Source: Nibribacter koreensis (GTDB taxonomy: Bacteria; Bacteroidota; Bacteroidia; Cytophagales; Hymenobacteraceae). From it: a stretch of 64,000 bases of DNA. The stretch's first letter is position 1. Each line of letters starts with the position of its first letter. Of this stretch, positions 14,562 to 24,195 are shown piece after piece. The translations under genes and the position numbers were made by a program. The notes beneath the pieces are model-generated. The model saw only the letters and a program-made list of their open reading frames with translations, was not told the origin of the DNA and did no database searches. The stretch spans positions 930,001-994,000 of the forward strand of contig NZ_BAABGX010000001.1 in assembly GCF_039541795.1 (NCBI RefSeq). The letters are read 5' to 3'.

Positions 14562-15548
14562 GTGATTATCTTATTCTGGGGTTTGCCCCGCTTTGTGTAC
14601 ATTTGGTTTGTGGCACGCCGGCTCTCAATATACAGTAAAACCTGGGTTCCTTTCTGGTTCCTGCTTCTGTCGTGCCTGATACATACCGCTTCATTCGCAC
14701 AAACCGCTTCCAATCTTTCTACCATAGACACCGTTGCCCAGACCAAAACCCTCTCGCCGTGGTGGCTGGCTGGAGGCGCAGCCGTGTATACAGGAAGTCT
14801 GATTGCCTTAGGCGAAACCTGGTACCAAGACCAGCCCCGCTCCTCTTTCCATTGGTTCAATGATGCCCAGGAATGGAAGCAGGTAGACAAGGCCGGGCAC
14901 TTCTGGGGAGCCTTCCATGAAAGCCGACTGGGTATTGAAGCGCTCAAAAGAACCGGAATGCCCGAAAAGAAAGCCATTTGGTACGGCGGTCTGTTGGGCA
15001 TTGTCCTGCAAAGCCCCATCGAATACCTGGACGGAAGGTCTCCTGACTACGGTGCCTCGGCCTCAGACCTGGCCGCTAACGCCGCGGGCTCCTTTGCCGT
15101 GATTGGGCAACAGCTGGCCTGGGGCGGAACCAGGATCTTACCCAAGTTCTCTTTCCACTCCACCCAGTATGCAGCCATCAGGCCTAACGTGCTGGGCAAA
15201 AACTGGCAAGAGCAAATTCTAAAGGACTACAATGGACAGACCTATTGGTTGAGCGTGGACGTGGCTAAATTCCTTCCTAGGGCTTCTGGCTATCCAAAAT
15301 GGTTAAACGTTGCCTTGGGTTATGGTGCCGAAGAGATTGTCTACCATGACGTGGATGCTAACCGGCTGGCCAATCTCTCCCCTTACCGGCAATATTATTT
15401 GAGTCTGGACTTAAACTGGCAAGCCATCCCTACCAGAAGTCGGTTTTTGAAAGGCACTTTTGCAGTATTGTCTGTCCTTAAGTTTCCGGCCCCGGCTCTG
15501 GAGTACAACCGCCGCCGTGGCTGGAAGATGCACGGCCTTTACTTTTAG
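14562..15548 (+). CDS. DUF2279 family (YfiM-like) exported protein
   Basis: About 328 residues. A hydrophobic export segment (WVPFWFLLLSCLIHTASFAQ) is followed by a hydrophobic helix and the family core KQVDKAGHFWGAFHESRLG and GRSPDYGASASDLAANAAG. The start is uncertain: no in-frame ATG precedes the signal sequence, so GTG at 14562 or GTG at 14610 are candidates. DUF2279 proteins are predicted envelope proteins of unknown function. It is divergent from the trp operon. Confidence 0.8.
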   Translation: MIILFWGLPRFVYIWFVARRLSIYSKTWVPFWFLLLSCLIHTASFAQTASNLSTIDTVAQTKTLSPWWLAGGAAVYTGSLIALGETWYQDQPRSSFHWFNDAQEWKQVDKAGHFWGAFHESRLGIEALKRTGMPEKKAIWYGGLLGIVLQSPIEYLDGRSPDYGASASDLAANAAGSFAVIGQQLAWGGTRILPKFSFHSTQYAAIRPNVLGKNWQEQILKDYNGQTYWLSVDVAKFLPRASGYPKWLNVALGYGAEEIVYHDVDANRLANLSPYRQYYLSLDLNWQAIPTRSRFLKGTFAVLSVLKFPAPALEYNRRRGWKMHGLYF

Positions 15549-15705
15549 GCATTTTAACCTCTAGAATACCTGTTGCCTTTACTCTGGTTAAAAAGTAAGC
15601 CAAGTGTATTATCTTCCTTCGACCCTCCCTTTCCTTTTGCGTATCTTTGAGGAAAGGAGACAAACCATTTTTTGCCTCTTTTCTCAGAATTAGCCCAAAA
15701 ACGAC

Positions 15706-16680
15706 ATGAACATAGGAGACCGCGTGCGCTTGATGCACGGCAAAGAGCAAGGTGTCATCACCCGCTTTTTAGATAACAACCTGGTAGAAGTGGCCATTGA
15801 CAATGACTTCACCATACCAGTTATGCGCCGCGAGGTGGTAGTGATTGCCGCCGATGAAGAAAAACACTTCGGGAACAACCCTACGCCTGAGCCAGTAGTA
15901 TCTCAGCGGCCTAGCATGGCCAATCTGGCTCCGGCGCAGATAGCCTCGGCGGCGGGCGTGTACATTGGCTTGGTGCACACCACGGCAGAACTGTTGGCGG
16001 TACACATAGTCAACAACTCTGAGTATGATTTGCTTTTTACCTACGGCGAAGAATCTGCCAAAGGCTACCGCGCCTTGAGCAACGACAAGCTTCTATCCAA
16101 AAAGACGAAGCCAGTGGCACACTTGCACATGAATGACTTTGACAAATGGCCTGACCTGGTAGTGCAGTACCTTCAGCATAAAATCAACGCGACCAACTTA
16201 ATTGAACCGGTAACCAGACGCCTGAAGTTTAAAGCCTCATCCTTCTACAAAGCAAAGAAGATGGTGCCAGTCTTGCAGAAAGAAGGCTACTTGTTCCAAC
16301 TAGACTCTAAGCCTGTAGCCGTAAACCCAGACGAGATTCTGTTGCAGATGATTGAACATACCAGCTTGGTAGAAAACGCCAAGGTGTCTGCGCCCAGCCA
16401 TGAGGTAGACCTGCACATAGAAAAGCTGCTGCCAGACGCTGATCCAAAAACCATGAGCAATTCAGAGATTCTGCGCCAGCAATTGGCGGCGTTTGAAGAT
16501 GCCTTAGAACGGGCCGTGGCCACCAATATGCACGAGATCATCTTCATCCATGGAACGGGCAACGGTGTCCTAAAGAAGGAAATCCAAAAGCTCTTGAGTC
16601 GCAACCCGCACATCAAATTCTACGAGGAAGCCCGCAAAGAAAAGTTTGGCTACGGCGCTACCAAGGTCTCTTTGAAGTAA
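15706..16680 (+). CDS. DUF2027 domain protein with C-terminal Smr domain
   Basis: A 324-residue protein. The N-terminal SH3-like part (GDRVRLMHGKEQGVITRF) and the long DUF2027 middle precede a C-terminal Smr domain, recognised by EVDLHIEKLLPD (DLH motif) and IIFIHGTGNGVLKKEIQKLL (HGxGxG). Smr domains are nucleases or nucleic acid binders, also found in MutS2. This domain pair is typical of Bacteroidota. The substrate is unknown. Confidence 0.88.
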   Translation: MNIGDRVRLMHGKEQGVITRFLDNNLVEVAIDNDFTIPVMRREVVVIAADEEKHFGNNPTPEPVVSQRPSMANLAPAQIASAAGVYIGLVHTTAELLAVHIVNNSEYDLLFTYGEESAKGYRALSNDKLLSKKTKPVAHLHMNDFDKWPDLVVQYLQHKINATNLIEPVTRRLKFKASSFYKAKKMVPVLQKEGYLFQLDSKPVAVNPDEILLQMIEHTSLVENAKVSAPSHEVDLHIEKLLPDADPKTMSNSEILRQQLAAFEDALERAVATNMHEIIFIHGTGNGVLKKEIQKLLSRNPHIKFYEEARKEKFGYGATKVSLK

Positions 16681-16702
16681 TTTTTAAATAATTACAAAAA
16701 AA

Positions 16703-16742
16703 CCGTTTTTGGTCTGTTTTCAAGAAAACAGACCAAAAACGG
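16703..16742. repeat. Intergenic palindrome copy with compensatory change
   Basis: CCGTTTTTGGTCTGTTTTC ... GAAAACAGACCAAAAACGG. GGTC/GACC replaces GGCC/GGCC, so pairing is kept despite the substitutions. A T-run follows, so it may end transcription of the Smr gene. Confidence 0.9.
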
Positions 16743-17070
16743 CTTTTTTGTTTTAAGCTAAAATAGCGAATAGTCAAGTGCTTTCTAACTTGCCAACAAG
16801 GTCCTTTCAGGATGACAAAAGTGGGAAGTTTAATTGCTCAAGAATTTCTTTTCACGTCCCGTTATATTAACCCACCTTTTAATTTAGCCTGATTAGTATA
16901 TGGTGCTTAAAGCCGTTTGCCCTTATTGGTATTATCACCATCAAGCAAAAAAGTATCCATCCTTGAGTTTGTTAGTGATAACACCAACAACGGCGGCCAG
17001 TATTGGTGTCATTCTTCTTTACTAAACTGTTTCAATTTATATATCAGATCCTTGCCCCTTATCTCGTGAC
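16743..17070. other. Intergenic region with a dispersed repeat at 16789-16823
   Basis: No coding frame or RNA is recognisable. Bases 16789-16823 (CTTGCCAACAAGGTCCTTTCAGG...) repeat the element found at the end of trpA (7534-7568), with two substitutions. The rest holds nothing I can name. Confidence 0.6.
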
Positions 17071-19005
17071 TCATTTAACACCATTCATGGCAGAGACGTG
17101 GAGCATGCGCAGCAGCGAAGTTTTCTTATACTGATGCTCTTGCATGCGTTTCATGATGTCATCCAGCATGGCAATGGATTTTAAAATGTAAGGACCTTTG
17201 TTGAGCATGACGCAATCGGCGCGTTGGGCCATGGCGGCGTCTGTGATTTCAGCTCTAGACGGGCGGCCCTTCTTGGTGAGTTTTTCTAATACTTGCGTAG
17301 CCCAGACAACGGGTAAATGAGCGGCTTCGGCTATCCAGAGAATTTCTTCCTGTACCTCGGCTAAGCGTTGCCAGCCCAGTTCGACGGCCAAATCGCCGCG
17401 GGCAATCATGATGCCGGCTGGGTGCTGGCGCATGAGTGTGAGCAAAAGGTGCGGCAGGCTGTCAAAGGCAGCCTTGGTTTCAATCTTGAGCATGATGGCC
17501 ACGTGCTGGGCGTTGTGATTTATTAATTCCTGTTGCAGCTCTTCCACCATTTCAGGGTGGCTCACAAAAGAAAGGTTAATGATGTCTGCAAAGGGTACCA
17601 CGCTGGCCAGGTCTTCGCGGTCTTTGGAAGTGAGTTTGTGCAGGTTCAGGTCACTGTTGGGCAGGTTGATGCCTTTGTCAGGGCGCAGTTTGCTGCCTAT
17701 GTCATCTGCAGAGGTGATTTTTACTCTCAGGAAATCCTTGTCCACTTCTTCTATCACGCCTTCTATCTCGCCGTCATCAAACCAGATGGACTCTCCTACC
17801 TTTACACGAGTAAATACTTCTGGCAGGGTGCAGGAAATGTGGGCCGGCTCTACTTGGTTACCTGACTGGTCAAACTGGGCGGGCTGGCCGGGAATTGACT
17901 TGCGATGCAAGAGAATATCCTGGCCAGCCTTTAACTGCAACGGAATGACCATGGCCGGCAAATTGCCTAAAGCGTACGTGGAGATGTCGCCGTTTTTGGC
18001 TTTCAAGTGCAGCTCGGTGCCCACGGTTACGTACGCAGATTTAGAGGTAACCACCAAAAGTCCTCCGTCCACTTTCTGGGCCACCGTGAAAATTCTTTTA
18101 CGCTTACGGGTGTCTTTAAATGTGATGATGTCTCCTTCCTGCGCCATTTTGGCCCATTTCTTAGACACGCGCAAGGTCACATCAACGGGCTCTGGCGCAG
18201 GTACTCCTTTGGGGCCCAGCCAAATTTTTGCCACAGACAGGATTTCGCCCACTTCATTAATCTTGGGGTGAATGGCCACCACTTTAGGACCTTCTTTCAT
18301 AGGACCAGTCCTAAGCTTAGGTCCCATCAGGTCAAACAGGATTTTGCAGGACTGTCCTAGTTCTTGTTCGGCGCGCTTGATGTTTTCTACCATCTTCTGC
18401 CAGACCGTGATGTCATCATGAGCACAGTTGATGCGGGCGCAATTCATGCCGCTTTTCATGAGGGCCTTGACGGTTTTGTAATCTTCAGCTAAGTCTGTAG
18501 AAAACGTGATCATGATGCGGCCCGTCCTGCCCGGAGCGGGCTCTCCTAACAGCGCTGATATGTTAGGCTGCAGCGCAGATACCACAGGAAGATATTCTGT
18601 TACGGCCGGAGTAGACTGCGTTAAATGTCCCAACAACAGATTCAATTGGTTTTTGACCGCTTTTAAGGAAGCTAGTACGTGGCCTTCTGCCCTGCCTAAA
18701 GAAGATAGGCCCAAAGAAGCTAACTGACTTTGCAAAGCCCGGTTGTCTTGCTTCCGGAAGGCAAGGTAATGCAGCAAGTTTCTACTGCTGGACTGGAACG
18801 CAGGATGTATTTTTTGCAGGTGTTCTTCATGGGCTTTCTCTAAAGCGTCTGCCTCTTTGATTAGCTGGTCTACCTGGACCAATACTTCTTGCACAGATTC
18901 TGCTGAAACACCATTCCAAACCACCTCCTTCACTTCTTCTTTCTTTTTTACAGAGCTTTTTTGTCCATTCTCTTTGGTCATTGGAGTGTCCATTTTGTTA
19001 CGCAT
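17071..19005 (-). CDS. Atypical pyruvate kinase-like protein with N-terminal extension
   Basis: 644 residues. Roughly 1-165 is an N-terminal extension rich in charged residues that is absent from classical pyruvate kinase. The barrel then shows RIMITFSTDLAED, MNCARINCAHD, LFDLMGPKLRTG (counterpart of TKGPEIRTG), the catalytic Lys in IMLKIETKAAFD, the metal/substrate loop IMIARGDLAVELGW and VWATQVLEKL. The usual MLSGET segment reads MLNKGPYI, and the chain ends about 30 residues later, so the C-terminal effector domain is missing. The inserted B domain is enlarged. Kinase activity is plausible but unproven. It is divergent from rnpB. Confidence 0.8.
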   Translation of the reverse strand: MRNKMDTPMTKENGQKSSVKKKEEVKEVVWNGVSAESVQEVLVQVDQLIKEADALEKAHEEHLQKIHPAFQSSSRNLLHYLAFRKQDNRALQSQLASLGLSSLGRAEGHVLASLKAVKNQLNLLLGHLTQSTPAVTEYLPVVSALQPNISALLGEPAPGRTGRIMITFSTDLAEDYKTVKALMKSGMNCARINCAHDDITVWQKMVENIKRAEQELGQSCKILFDLMGPKLRTGPMKEGPKVVAIHPKINEVGEILSVAKIWLGPKGVPAPEPVDVTLRVSKKWAKMAQEGDIITFKDTRKRKRIFTVAQKVDGGLLVVTSKSAYVTVGTELHLKAKNGDISTYALGNLPAMVIPLQLKAGQDILLHRKSIPGQPAQFDQSGNQVEPAHISCTLPEVFTRVKVGESIWFDDGEIEGVIEEVDKDFLRVKITSADDIGSKLRPDKGINLPNSDLNLHKLTSKDREDLASVVPFADIINLSFVSHPEMVEELQQELINHNAQHVAIMLKIETKAAFDSLPHLLLTLMRQHPAGIMIARGDLAVELGWQRLAEVQEEILWIAEAAHLPVVWATQVLEKLTKKGRPSRAEITDAAMAQRADCVMLNKGPYILKSIAMLDDIMKRMQEHQYKKTSLLRMLHVSAMNGVK

Positions 19006-19124
19006 TCTAGTGTGGTGTGCTTTCTTGACTAGATACGTGCTAAGACCAAAAATCGCTTAAAGTATTCAGTGAGAATGGTTTTACGGATATTCTACAGGGT
19101 GCATTTTCTTTCTACTGCCTGACT

Positions 19125-19164
19125 TCATTTTTAGCCTGATTTATGTAAAACAAGCCAAAATCAG
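19125..19164. repeat. Divergent intergenic palindrome copy
   Basis: CATTTTTAGCCTGATTTATGT then AAAACAAGCCAAAATCAG, upstream of the RNase P RNA promoter. Confidence 0.55.
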
Positions 19165-19199
19165 CTGAGCAGCCACCTTCTTTTCTGGGCAGAAAGGCG

Positions 19200-19207
19200 T
19201 ACCTTTG
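19200..19207 (+). promoter_or_regulatory. rnpB -7 promoter element
   Basis: TACCTTTG matches the TAnnTTTG consensus exactly and ends about 10 bases before the predicted 5' end of RNase P RNA. A clear -33 TTTG is not seen. Confidence 0.6.
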
Positions 19208-19217
19208 TATTGAAAAA

Positions 19218-19617
19218 TCGGCAGGCCGGCTTATCGCTGCGTCTTTTATTAGACGGAGAGGAAAGTCCGGGCAACGCAGAGCATCCTGCTTCCTAACGGG
19301 AAGGCACTTGGCGGGAGACGGCCAGGTGACAGCCAGTGCCACAGAAAATAACCGCCACTAATTAATTGATTGGTGGTAAGGGTGAAAAGGTGCGGTAAGA
19401 GCGCACCAGCGGCTAGGCGACTAGTCCGGCTGGGTAAACCTCAGGAGTTGAAAGACCAAATAGGCTGACAGCGCCATGTCTTTGGGCAGGGCTAAGGACT
19501 GCTCGTCCGATGTCAGTGGGTAGGTTGATGGAGCCTTTCCGTGAGGACTGGCCTAGATAAATGATAAGCCATTTCCCCCTTGGGCGAAGGACAAAACCCG
19601 GCTTATAGGCCTGTTGA
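19218..19617 (+). ncRNA. rnpB: RNase P RNA, bacterial class A
   Basis: Diagnostic conserved blocks are present in order: GAGGAAAGTCCGGGC near 19258, ACAGAAAATAACCGCC near 19340, GGTAAGGGTGAAAAGGTGCG followed by GAGCGCACCAG near 19372-19411, and GACAAAACCCGGCTTATAGG near 19590. The P1 helix is closed by CAGGCC (19222-19227) with GGCCTG (19608-19613). Length and order fit a type A ribozyme. Ends are approximate. A T-rich stretch follows. Confidence 0.96.
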
Positions 19618-19782
19618 TTTTTTATATTTTCCTTTCCGATGTTTCTAGCTTTCTTAAGTTTCCAGCTTTTCTTAGATTGAAGCTTGGCTTCTTCTTTAGA
19701 CTTAACAAAAAGGTCTTAGGAAGGTGAGGCTACCTTTGGACTTTTTGTTCCTGAAACTTTAAAAGCCTAACCCACCTGAACT

Positions 19783-20343
19783 ATGAAAAGAAAGGTAACT
19801 ATAGGGTTAATTGTGATTGCGACAACCTTATTGACTTATGGATTGATCAGATATGTGGGAGTACTAGGCTTCCTTTTTGCCTGGGTGCTAAATCTTCTAT
19901 TAATGACGTGCGTCTTTATATTCACTGAAACATTAAAATCTGATTTAAGCTCTGGGTATTACCGGGAGAAAAAATGGGAGCGTAATGGAAAATTGTATGA
20001 AAACTTAGGCATAAATTTTTTCAGGAAAGTTTTAGTCTGGATAGGTTGGGAGAAACTCAATAAAAAATCAAACCCGGTTAAAAATGATCCTCAGGACTTG
20101 AACCTACTAGAATACCGTACAAAACAATCTGAACTAGGACATCTTATCATCCTATTTGTAGTATTTGGGTTTTCTCTTTTTGTAGCTATAGAATATGGTG
20201 CTAAAGAGGCAATTTGGCTAATAGCTTTAAATATTATACTTAACCTTTACCCTATTCTTTTACAGCGGTACAACCGTCCAAGGATTCAAAAAGCCATAAG
20301 AGTAAGCAATAGCAGAGAAAAACGTTTATCAAAGACAGTATAA
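19783..20343 (+). CDS. Membrane protein resembling the CrtO-type acyltransferase family
   Basis: A 186-residue protein with two N-terminal and two C-terminal hydrophobic segments. The central motif KKWERNGKLYENLGINFFRK and the terminal YPILLQRYNRPRIQK resemble the small membrane family that includes glycosyl-diaponeurosporenoate acyltransferase (CrtO of staphyloxanthin synthesis). No carotenoid genes are nearby, so the substrate is unknown. The gene is more AT-rich than its neighbours. Confidence 0.6.
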   Translation: MKRKVTIGLIVIATTLLTYGLIRYVGVLGFLFAWVLNLLLMTCVFIFTETLKSDLSSGYYREKKWERNGKLYENLGINFFRKVLVWIGWEKLNKKSNPVKNDPQDLNLLEYRTKQSELGHLIILFVVFGFSLFVAIEYGAKEAIWLIALNIILNLYPILLQRYNRPRIQKAIRVSNSREKRLSKTV

Positions 20344-20397
20344 CACTTATGATGGCCTTTGCTATTTCTTTTGAATTGGAAGCCAACTTAACTTCTC

Positions 20398-21909
20398 CTA
20401 CCCCGCCGCCAGTTCAACTAAGACATCATAATACTTTCGGTTTTGCATTTTAGATTTGAGCCAAGCGTAATAGCTCATGGAAGGCAGGTCTTCTTGCTCT
20501 GCGGGCACAAACTGCAAACTGGATTCTACTTGCTGCAGAAAAGCTTTTCTGGAAGCAATGTCTGGTTGCAGGAAGAAATGCTTGAGCAGTTGAAGAAAGG
20601 CCGTTGCGTTTTGGTACAAGGGCTGGCTTAACACTTCTTTGTACTTGCGTTCAAACGCCAGTATCTGGTCCAGGGCTAAGTCCAGATTCCCAAACTCGTA
20701 TTGAATAATCACCTCGCCCATCTTCTTTTTAAGCACCCATTCCAGTCCCATAATCTTCTCGCACCACTTGTCGGTTTTGTCAAGATACAGTAACACGTGG
20801 TTGGCTTTCTGGAAGGAACCCTGCGCAAAATACAAGAAACTCAAGCCCAGTTTGGCAGCCAGGTAGTCTTTGGGGTGTAGCGTGAGTTTTTTGCTGATTA
20901 CCAACTCTTCCATGGCTTGAATGGCCTCTGGTAGTTGCCGTAGAAAAGCATCATTGGCGGCTTTTAGCAACACGTATCTAGGAAAAAAGGCGGCATAATG
21001 GCTACTCGCCTCTTTTTGTACGGCTTGGTTCAGTTCAGATAAGTATTGATTAGACTGCCCAAATTTACGGTTGCGGTACAGTACATGCGCAATCATGTAG
21101 AGCAGACTTAGCCTGTAAAACTGGTGCGCCTTAGAAAAGCCGTGTGTGCGCATGGCCGTCTGGTATTGGTCAATGATGTAGGGCTCAAACGTATAGAAAT
21201 CCTTCCTGATCAAGACAGCGCTTCGGGCAATCTTCATAAGCTTATACAGGAGAGACGGGCGCTGGCTCACGGCCTGGGTAAGGCCGTAGGTTTCCAGCAC
21301 CTCCTGGATGGTATCTTCAAACTTGAGGTATTTGCCTTGATGGCGGGCCTGGCTCAGGCGCTTGACAATGATACTGCTGGCAATGTTGGCGCGCTCATCC
21401 TCATCAGCAATACGCTTGTTGGCACTGCGTTTTTGGATGATCACTTCCAACTCATCTGCGTAAAGGCTATCTGCTTTTTCAATTTGCAGGTTATATATTG
21501 CGTTTACCAACCCAAACCGCTCATTATGGAGGGCGGTTTTTTCTGCTTTGCGCAACATATTCCAGGCCAGTCGCTCGGCTTGGGCGTCAAATAGGTAGCG
21601 GGCCAAAGACAAATACCCCATCACCGATGACTCAGCCGAGGGATCATCCTCCATTTGCTTTAAGACTATAAAATCTGTGAGCTGCTGCATGAGTCGCTTG
21701 CGCAAGGCATAATAGGCCGTGGTGTTGTGGTCATCTGGGTACAGCCTGCTAATCAGCTCCTGACTTTTAAGTGGTTTTTTGAGTAGCAACAGCTTAAACA
21801 ACTCCAGGTCCTTTCTGCCCTTCTTCTTTTTCTGCCGCTGCATAAAGTACCCAAACTCCCGCACGTCTTCTTGTGAAAAGGTATTAATGGTGGTCAATAA
21901 GTCATCCAT
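20398..21909 (-). CDS. Helical repeat protein of unknown function
   Basis: A 503-residue, largely alpha-helical protein with no signal peptide. It begins MDDLLTTINTFSQEDVREFGYFMQRQ, and internal stretches such as AKLGLSFLYFAQGSFQKANHVL look like TPR units. I recognise no named family. A partner-binding role is inference from the helical repeats. It is convergent with the CrtO-like gene. Confidence 0.65.
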   Translation of the reverse strand: MDDLLTTINTFSQEDVREFGYFMQRQKKKKGRKDLELFKLLLLKKPLKSQELISRLYPDDHNTTAYYALRKRLMQQLTDFIVLKQMEDDPSAESSVMGYLSLARYLFDAQAERLAWNMLRKAEKTALHNERFGLVNAIYNLQIEKADSLYADELEVIIQKRSANKRIADEDERANIASSIIVKRLSQARHQGKYLKFEDTIQEVLETYGLTQAVSQRPSLLYKLMKIARSAVLIRKDFYTFEPYIIDQYQTAMRTHGFSKAHQFYRLSLLYMIAHVLYRNRKFGQSNQYLSELNQAVQKEASSHYAAFFPRYVLLKAANDAFLRQLPEAIQAMEELVISKKLTLHPKDYLAAKLGLSFLYFAQGSFQKANHVLLYLDKTDKWCEKIMGLEWVLKKKMGEVIIQYEFGNLDLALDQILAFERKYKEVLSQPLYQNATAFLQLLKHFFLQPDIASRKAFLQQVESSLQFVPAEQEDLPSMSYYAWLKSKMQNRKYYDVLVELAAG

Positions 21910-22111
21910 AGCCTACAGCCTTTGTATATAGGTTAAAATCTATACAAGTATAGCCATTTTAAAAGTAAGTATTTTATATATTATGGTATTGATTACCAAG
22001 CCATTAAAACATATTATAAATTTTTTAAAACTCTAATTCCTTTGTAAATCACCAGCGAAGCCCTATCTCAATAGCATAGTTTTGAGTCAAATAATCCTAC
22101 ACCAATAAAAT

Positions 22112-22699
22112 ATGATTCGGGCTGTCTTCTTGTTTGTTTTTGTTCTGTCACTACTTTCCTTAAAGGAAGGCAAGAGTCAAACTGTAACTTCATTTTCTAT
22201 TGAGGAGGAGGTAGAGTTCTCAATAGACTCAGGGTCTTTGACAAGTCAACCCATAACCCTCCTAAAACTCAAGCAGAGCGCTCCAGGGCGGGCGCAATTG
22301 CCCCAGTATAACAGGTCATTTGCGTTTCAAAAAGAATTGTCTCAAGAACCCCAACCGCCTTTTAAAAACAAACTGGGGAACCTGTTCATGGGCGAGGTGA
22401 TGATGGCCCTGGTGAGCACCCCAGCCTTTGCCAATAAAGGCGCCTACTGGACGGCCGGTGCCACCCATGTCATGTCTTTGGGCGCATTTAACGGAGGTGA
22501 TTGGGCAAGGAACGACAATACTAAAGTCATTGCTTTTAGCTTGTTGAATGCCGTAGCCCTGCACCATTACTTTATAAAACCCAATTCGGGTAGCCAGGTT
22601 TTTTGGCGTAACCTGGCGGGCTTAAACGTAGCGGCCCTGGCTACGCATCTGGCAGATAAGTCCATTACCAAGAAAAAGGCGCACAAGAAGATTTCCTAA
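22112..22699 (+). CDS. Exported hypothetical protein
   Basis: A 195-residue protein with an N-terminal signal sequence (MIRAVFLFVFVLSLLSLKEGKSQ). The C-terminal half has a weakly hydrophobic pattern (GEVMMALVSTPAFANKGAYW...THVMSLGAFNGGDW) suggesting membrane association. No family is recognised. Confidence 0.6.
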   Translation: MIRAVFLFVFVLSLLSLKEGKSQTVTSFSIEEEVEFSIDSGSLTSQPITLLKLKQSAPGRAQLPQYNRSFAFQKELSQEPQPPFKNKLGNLFMGEVMMALVSTPAFANKGAYWTAGATHVMSLGAFNGGDWARNDNTKVIAFSLLNAVALHHYFIKPNSGSQVFWRNLAGLNVAALATHLADKSITKKKAHKKIS

Positions 22700-22856
22700 G
22701 GTCCTTTATATCATCCCTAAAGGCTTGGTTATTAAACTGTTTACATATTTTACAAGCTTTTATAAAAGTCTAATTTTTTAAAACGAATCGTATCAGTCAT
22801 TTCCTAAAAACTACCTTTCACTCACCAAACTATCACTACCTTAAAAACCCTGTTGT

Positions 22857-23570
22857 ATGAAAACACTAGTACTTATTTGGCTTTGCGTGCTTAGCACGTT
22901 GGGAGCAGCCGCCCAAGACATTCTGGTAAAAAGAAACGGCGAGGAAATAAGCGCCAAGATCTTAGAAATTGCGCCTGACCTCATCAAATACAAGCGCTTT
23001 GAATACCAGGACGGTCCTACCATCTCTATTTTAAAAAGAGACGTATTCATGATTAAGTATGCCAATGGTACCAAAGAAGTAATTACCGCCGCTGTATCCA
23101 CTCCTTCGGCCGCGGTGGCTACCTTAGAGGACCCTGCTATGCAAGAAAGCATTAAACTGGGCGGCCCAAGACTGGGCTTCACGGTGATTGGCGGCAGGTT
23201 GGCAGACAGGCTTAAGGACGAGGAAAACATAAACCCCTTCCTTACCCAGTTTGGCTGGCAGTTTGAAACCCGCATCTTTACCACTGCCAAAGGCTTGACG
23301 GGTCTGGCCGAGTTTGTACCTCTGGTAGGCGGACTGGAACAAGGCAAGTTTCTTCCTAGTTTAAATGCATTGGTAGGTTTGCGGGGGCCAAAAGGATTTG
23401 AGATAGGCGTTGGCCCCAACGTTTCATTGGCCGGAGCTGGGTTAGTGATTGCCGTGGGCACCAATTTCCAGTCAGAGGGGATCAACTTCCCGGTGAATCT
23501 GGCGGTGGTACCTAGCAGTGACGGGCTAAGAGCCAGCCTCTTGTTTGGATTTAACTCTCGTAAAAACTAA
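22857..23570 (+). CDS. Exported protein with an N-terminal module shared with the next gene
   Basis: 237 residues with a cleavable signal ending near GAAAQD. Residues about 20-75 (QDILVKRNGEEISAKILEI ... FMIKYANGTKEV) are a small beta-rich module repeated in the following gene. The rest is a Gly-rich, alternating hydrophobic pattern ending SLLFGFNSRKN, compatible with a small outer-membrane barrel. The function is unknown. The two genes are 13 bases apart and probably co-transcribed. Confidence 0.65.
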   Translation: MKTLVLIWLCVLSTLGAAAQDILVKRNGEEISAKILEIAPDLIKYKRFEYQDGPTISILKRDVFMIKYANGTKEVITAAVSTPSAAVATLEDPAMQESIKLGGPRLGFTVIGGRLADRLKDEENINPFLTQFGWQFETRIFTTAKGLTGLAEFVPLVGGLEQGKFLPSLNALVGLRGPKGFEIGVGPNVSLAGAGLVIAVGTNFQSEGINFPVNLAVVPSSDGLRASLLFGFNSRKN

Positions 23571-23583
23571 TCCACTTACGGTC

Positions 23584-24168
23584 ATGAAAAAACAGTTACT
23601 CCTCTCTCTTTTATTGGCGGTGCTCGTCTCCTTTTCTGGTTTCGGCCAAGACATCATCTTAAAAACCAACGGCGATGAGTTTAAGGCCAAGGTGATTGAA
23701 ATAACCTTATCTCAAGTGCTCTATACACTGCCGGAAACTAAGCAAGACAGCATCCATGCCTTGGACCGTAAGGAGGTGTTCATGGTGACGTTTGCCAATG
23801 GCACCAAAGAAGTGCTAAATCAAGAATCGCCAGAACAAGCCCATGTGCCGCTCACGCCTACCCAGATGGCACTTTTAGGCAGAAAAGACGCCAAGCTGTT
23901 TTACAAAGGCACTTCCTCCATGTGGGGCAGCACGGTGGCCACGCTTCTCTTCTTTCCGGCAGTGGTGGTCATTGGGGCAGTGCCACCCAAAATTAACGCA
24001 AGAGAAGTTTCAGACATCAAACACCTATCCAACCCTCATTATGCCAAAGCCTATAAAAAACAAGCGCATAATCGTAAGCTTGGCAAGGTGGCCATTGGCG
24101 CAGGAATAGGAATTGTAACCGTTAGCGCCATGAGTGTTATGTTGGCAATGGTTGCGCCAGGCAAATAG
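23584..24168 (+). CDS. Exported protein with shared N-terminal module and transmembrane segments
   Basis: 194 residues from ATG 23584 (MKKQLLLSLL). After the signal, QDIILKTNGDEFKAKVIEI ... FMVTFANGTKEV is the same module as in the upstream gene. It then diverges into two hydrophobic segments (about VATLLFFPAVVVIGAV and VAIGAGIGIVTVSAMSVMLAM) separated by a basic stretch. The longer frame from 23545 overlaps the upstream gene and is not used. Confidence 0.65.
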   Translation: MKKQLLLSLLLAVLVSFSGFGQDIILKTNGDEFKAKVIEITLSQVLYTLPETKQDSIHALDRKEVFMVTFANGTKEVLNQESPEQAHVPLTPTQMALLGRKDAKLFYKGTSSMWGSTVATLLFFPAVVVIGAVPPKINAREVSDIKHLSNPHYAKAYKKQAHNRKLGKVAIGAGIGIVTVSAMSVMLAMVAPGK

Positions 24169-24195
24169 GCTACTTTCAAGAGGACTTCTATTCAA

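Noticed and set aside
17579..18271. 230-codon plus-strand frame
   Set aside because: Antisense shadow of the pyruvate kinase-like gene, Ser/Arg-rich without motifs.
22841..23485. 214-codon minus-strand frame
   Set aside because: Antisense shadow of the exported protein at 22857, which has a signal peptide and a module shared with its neighbour.
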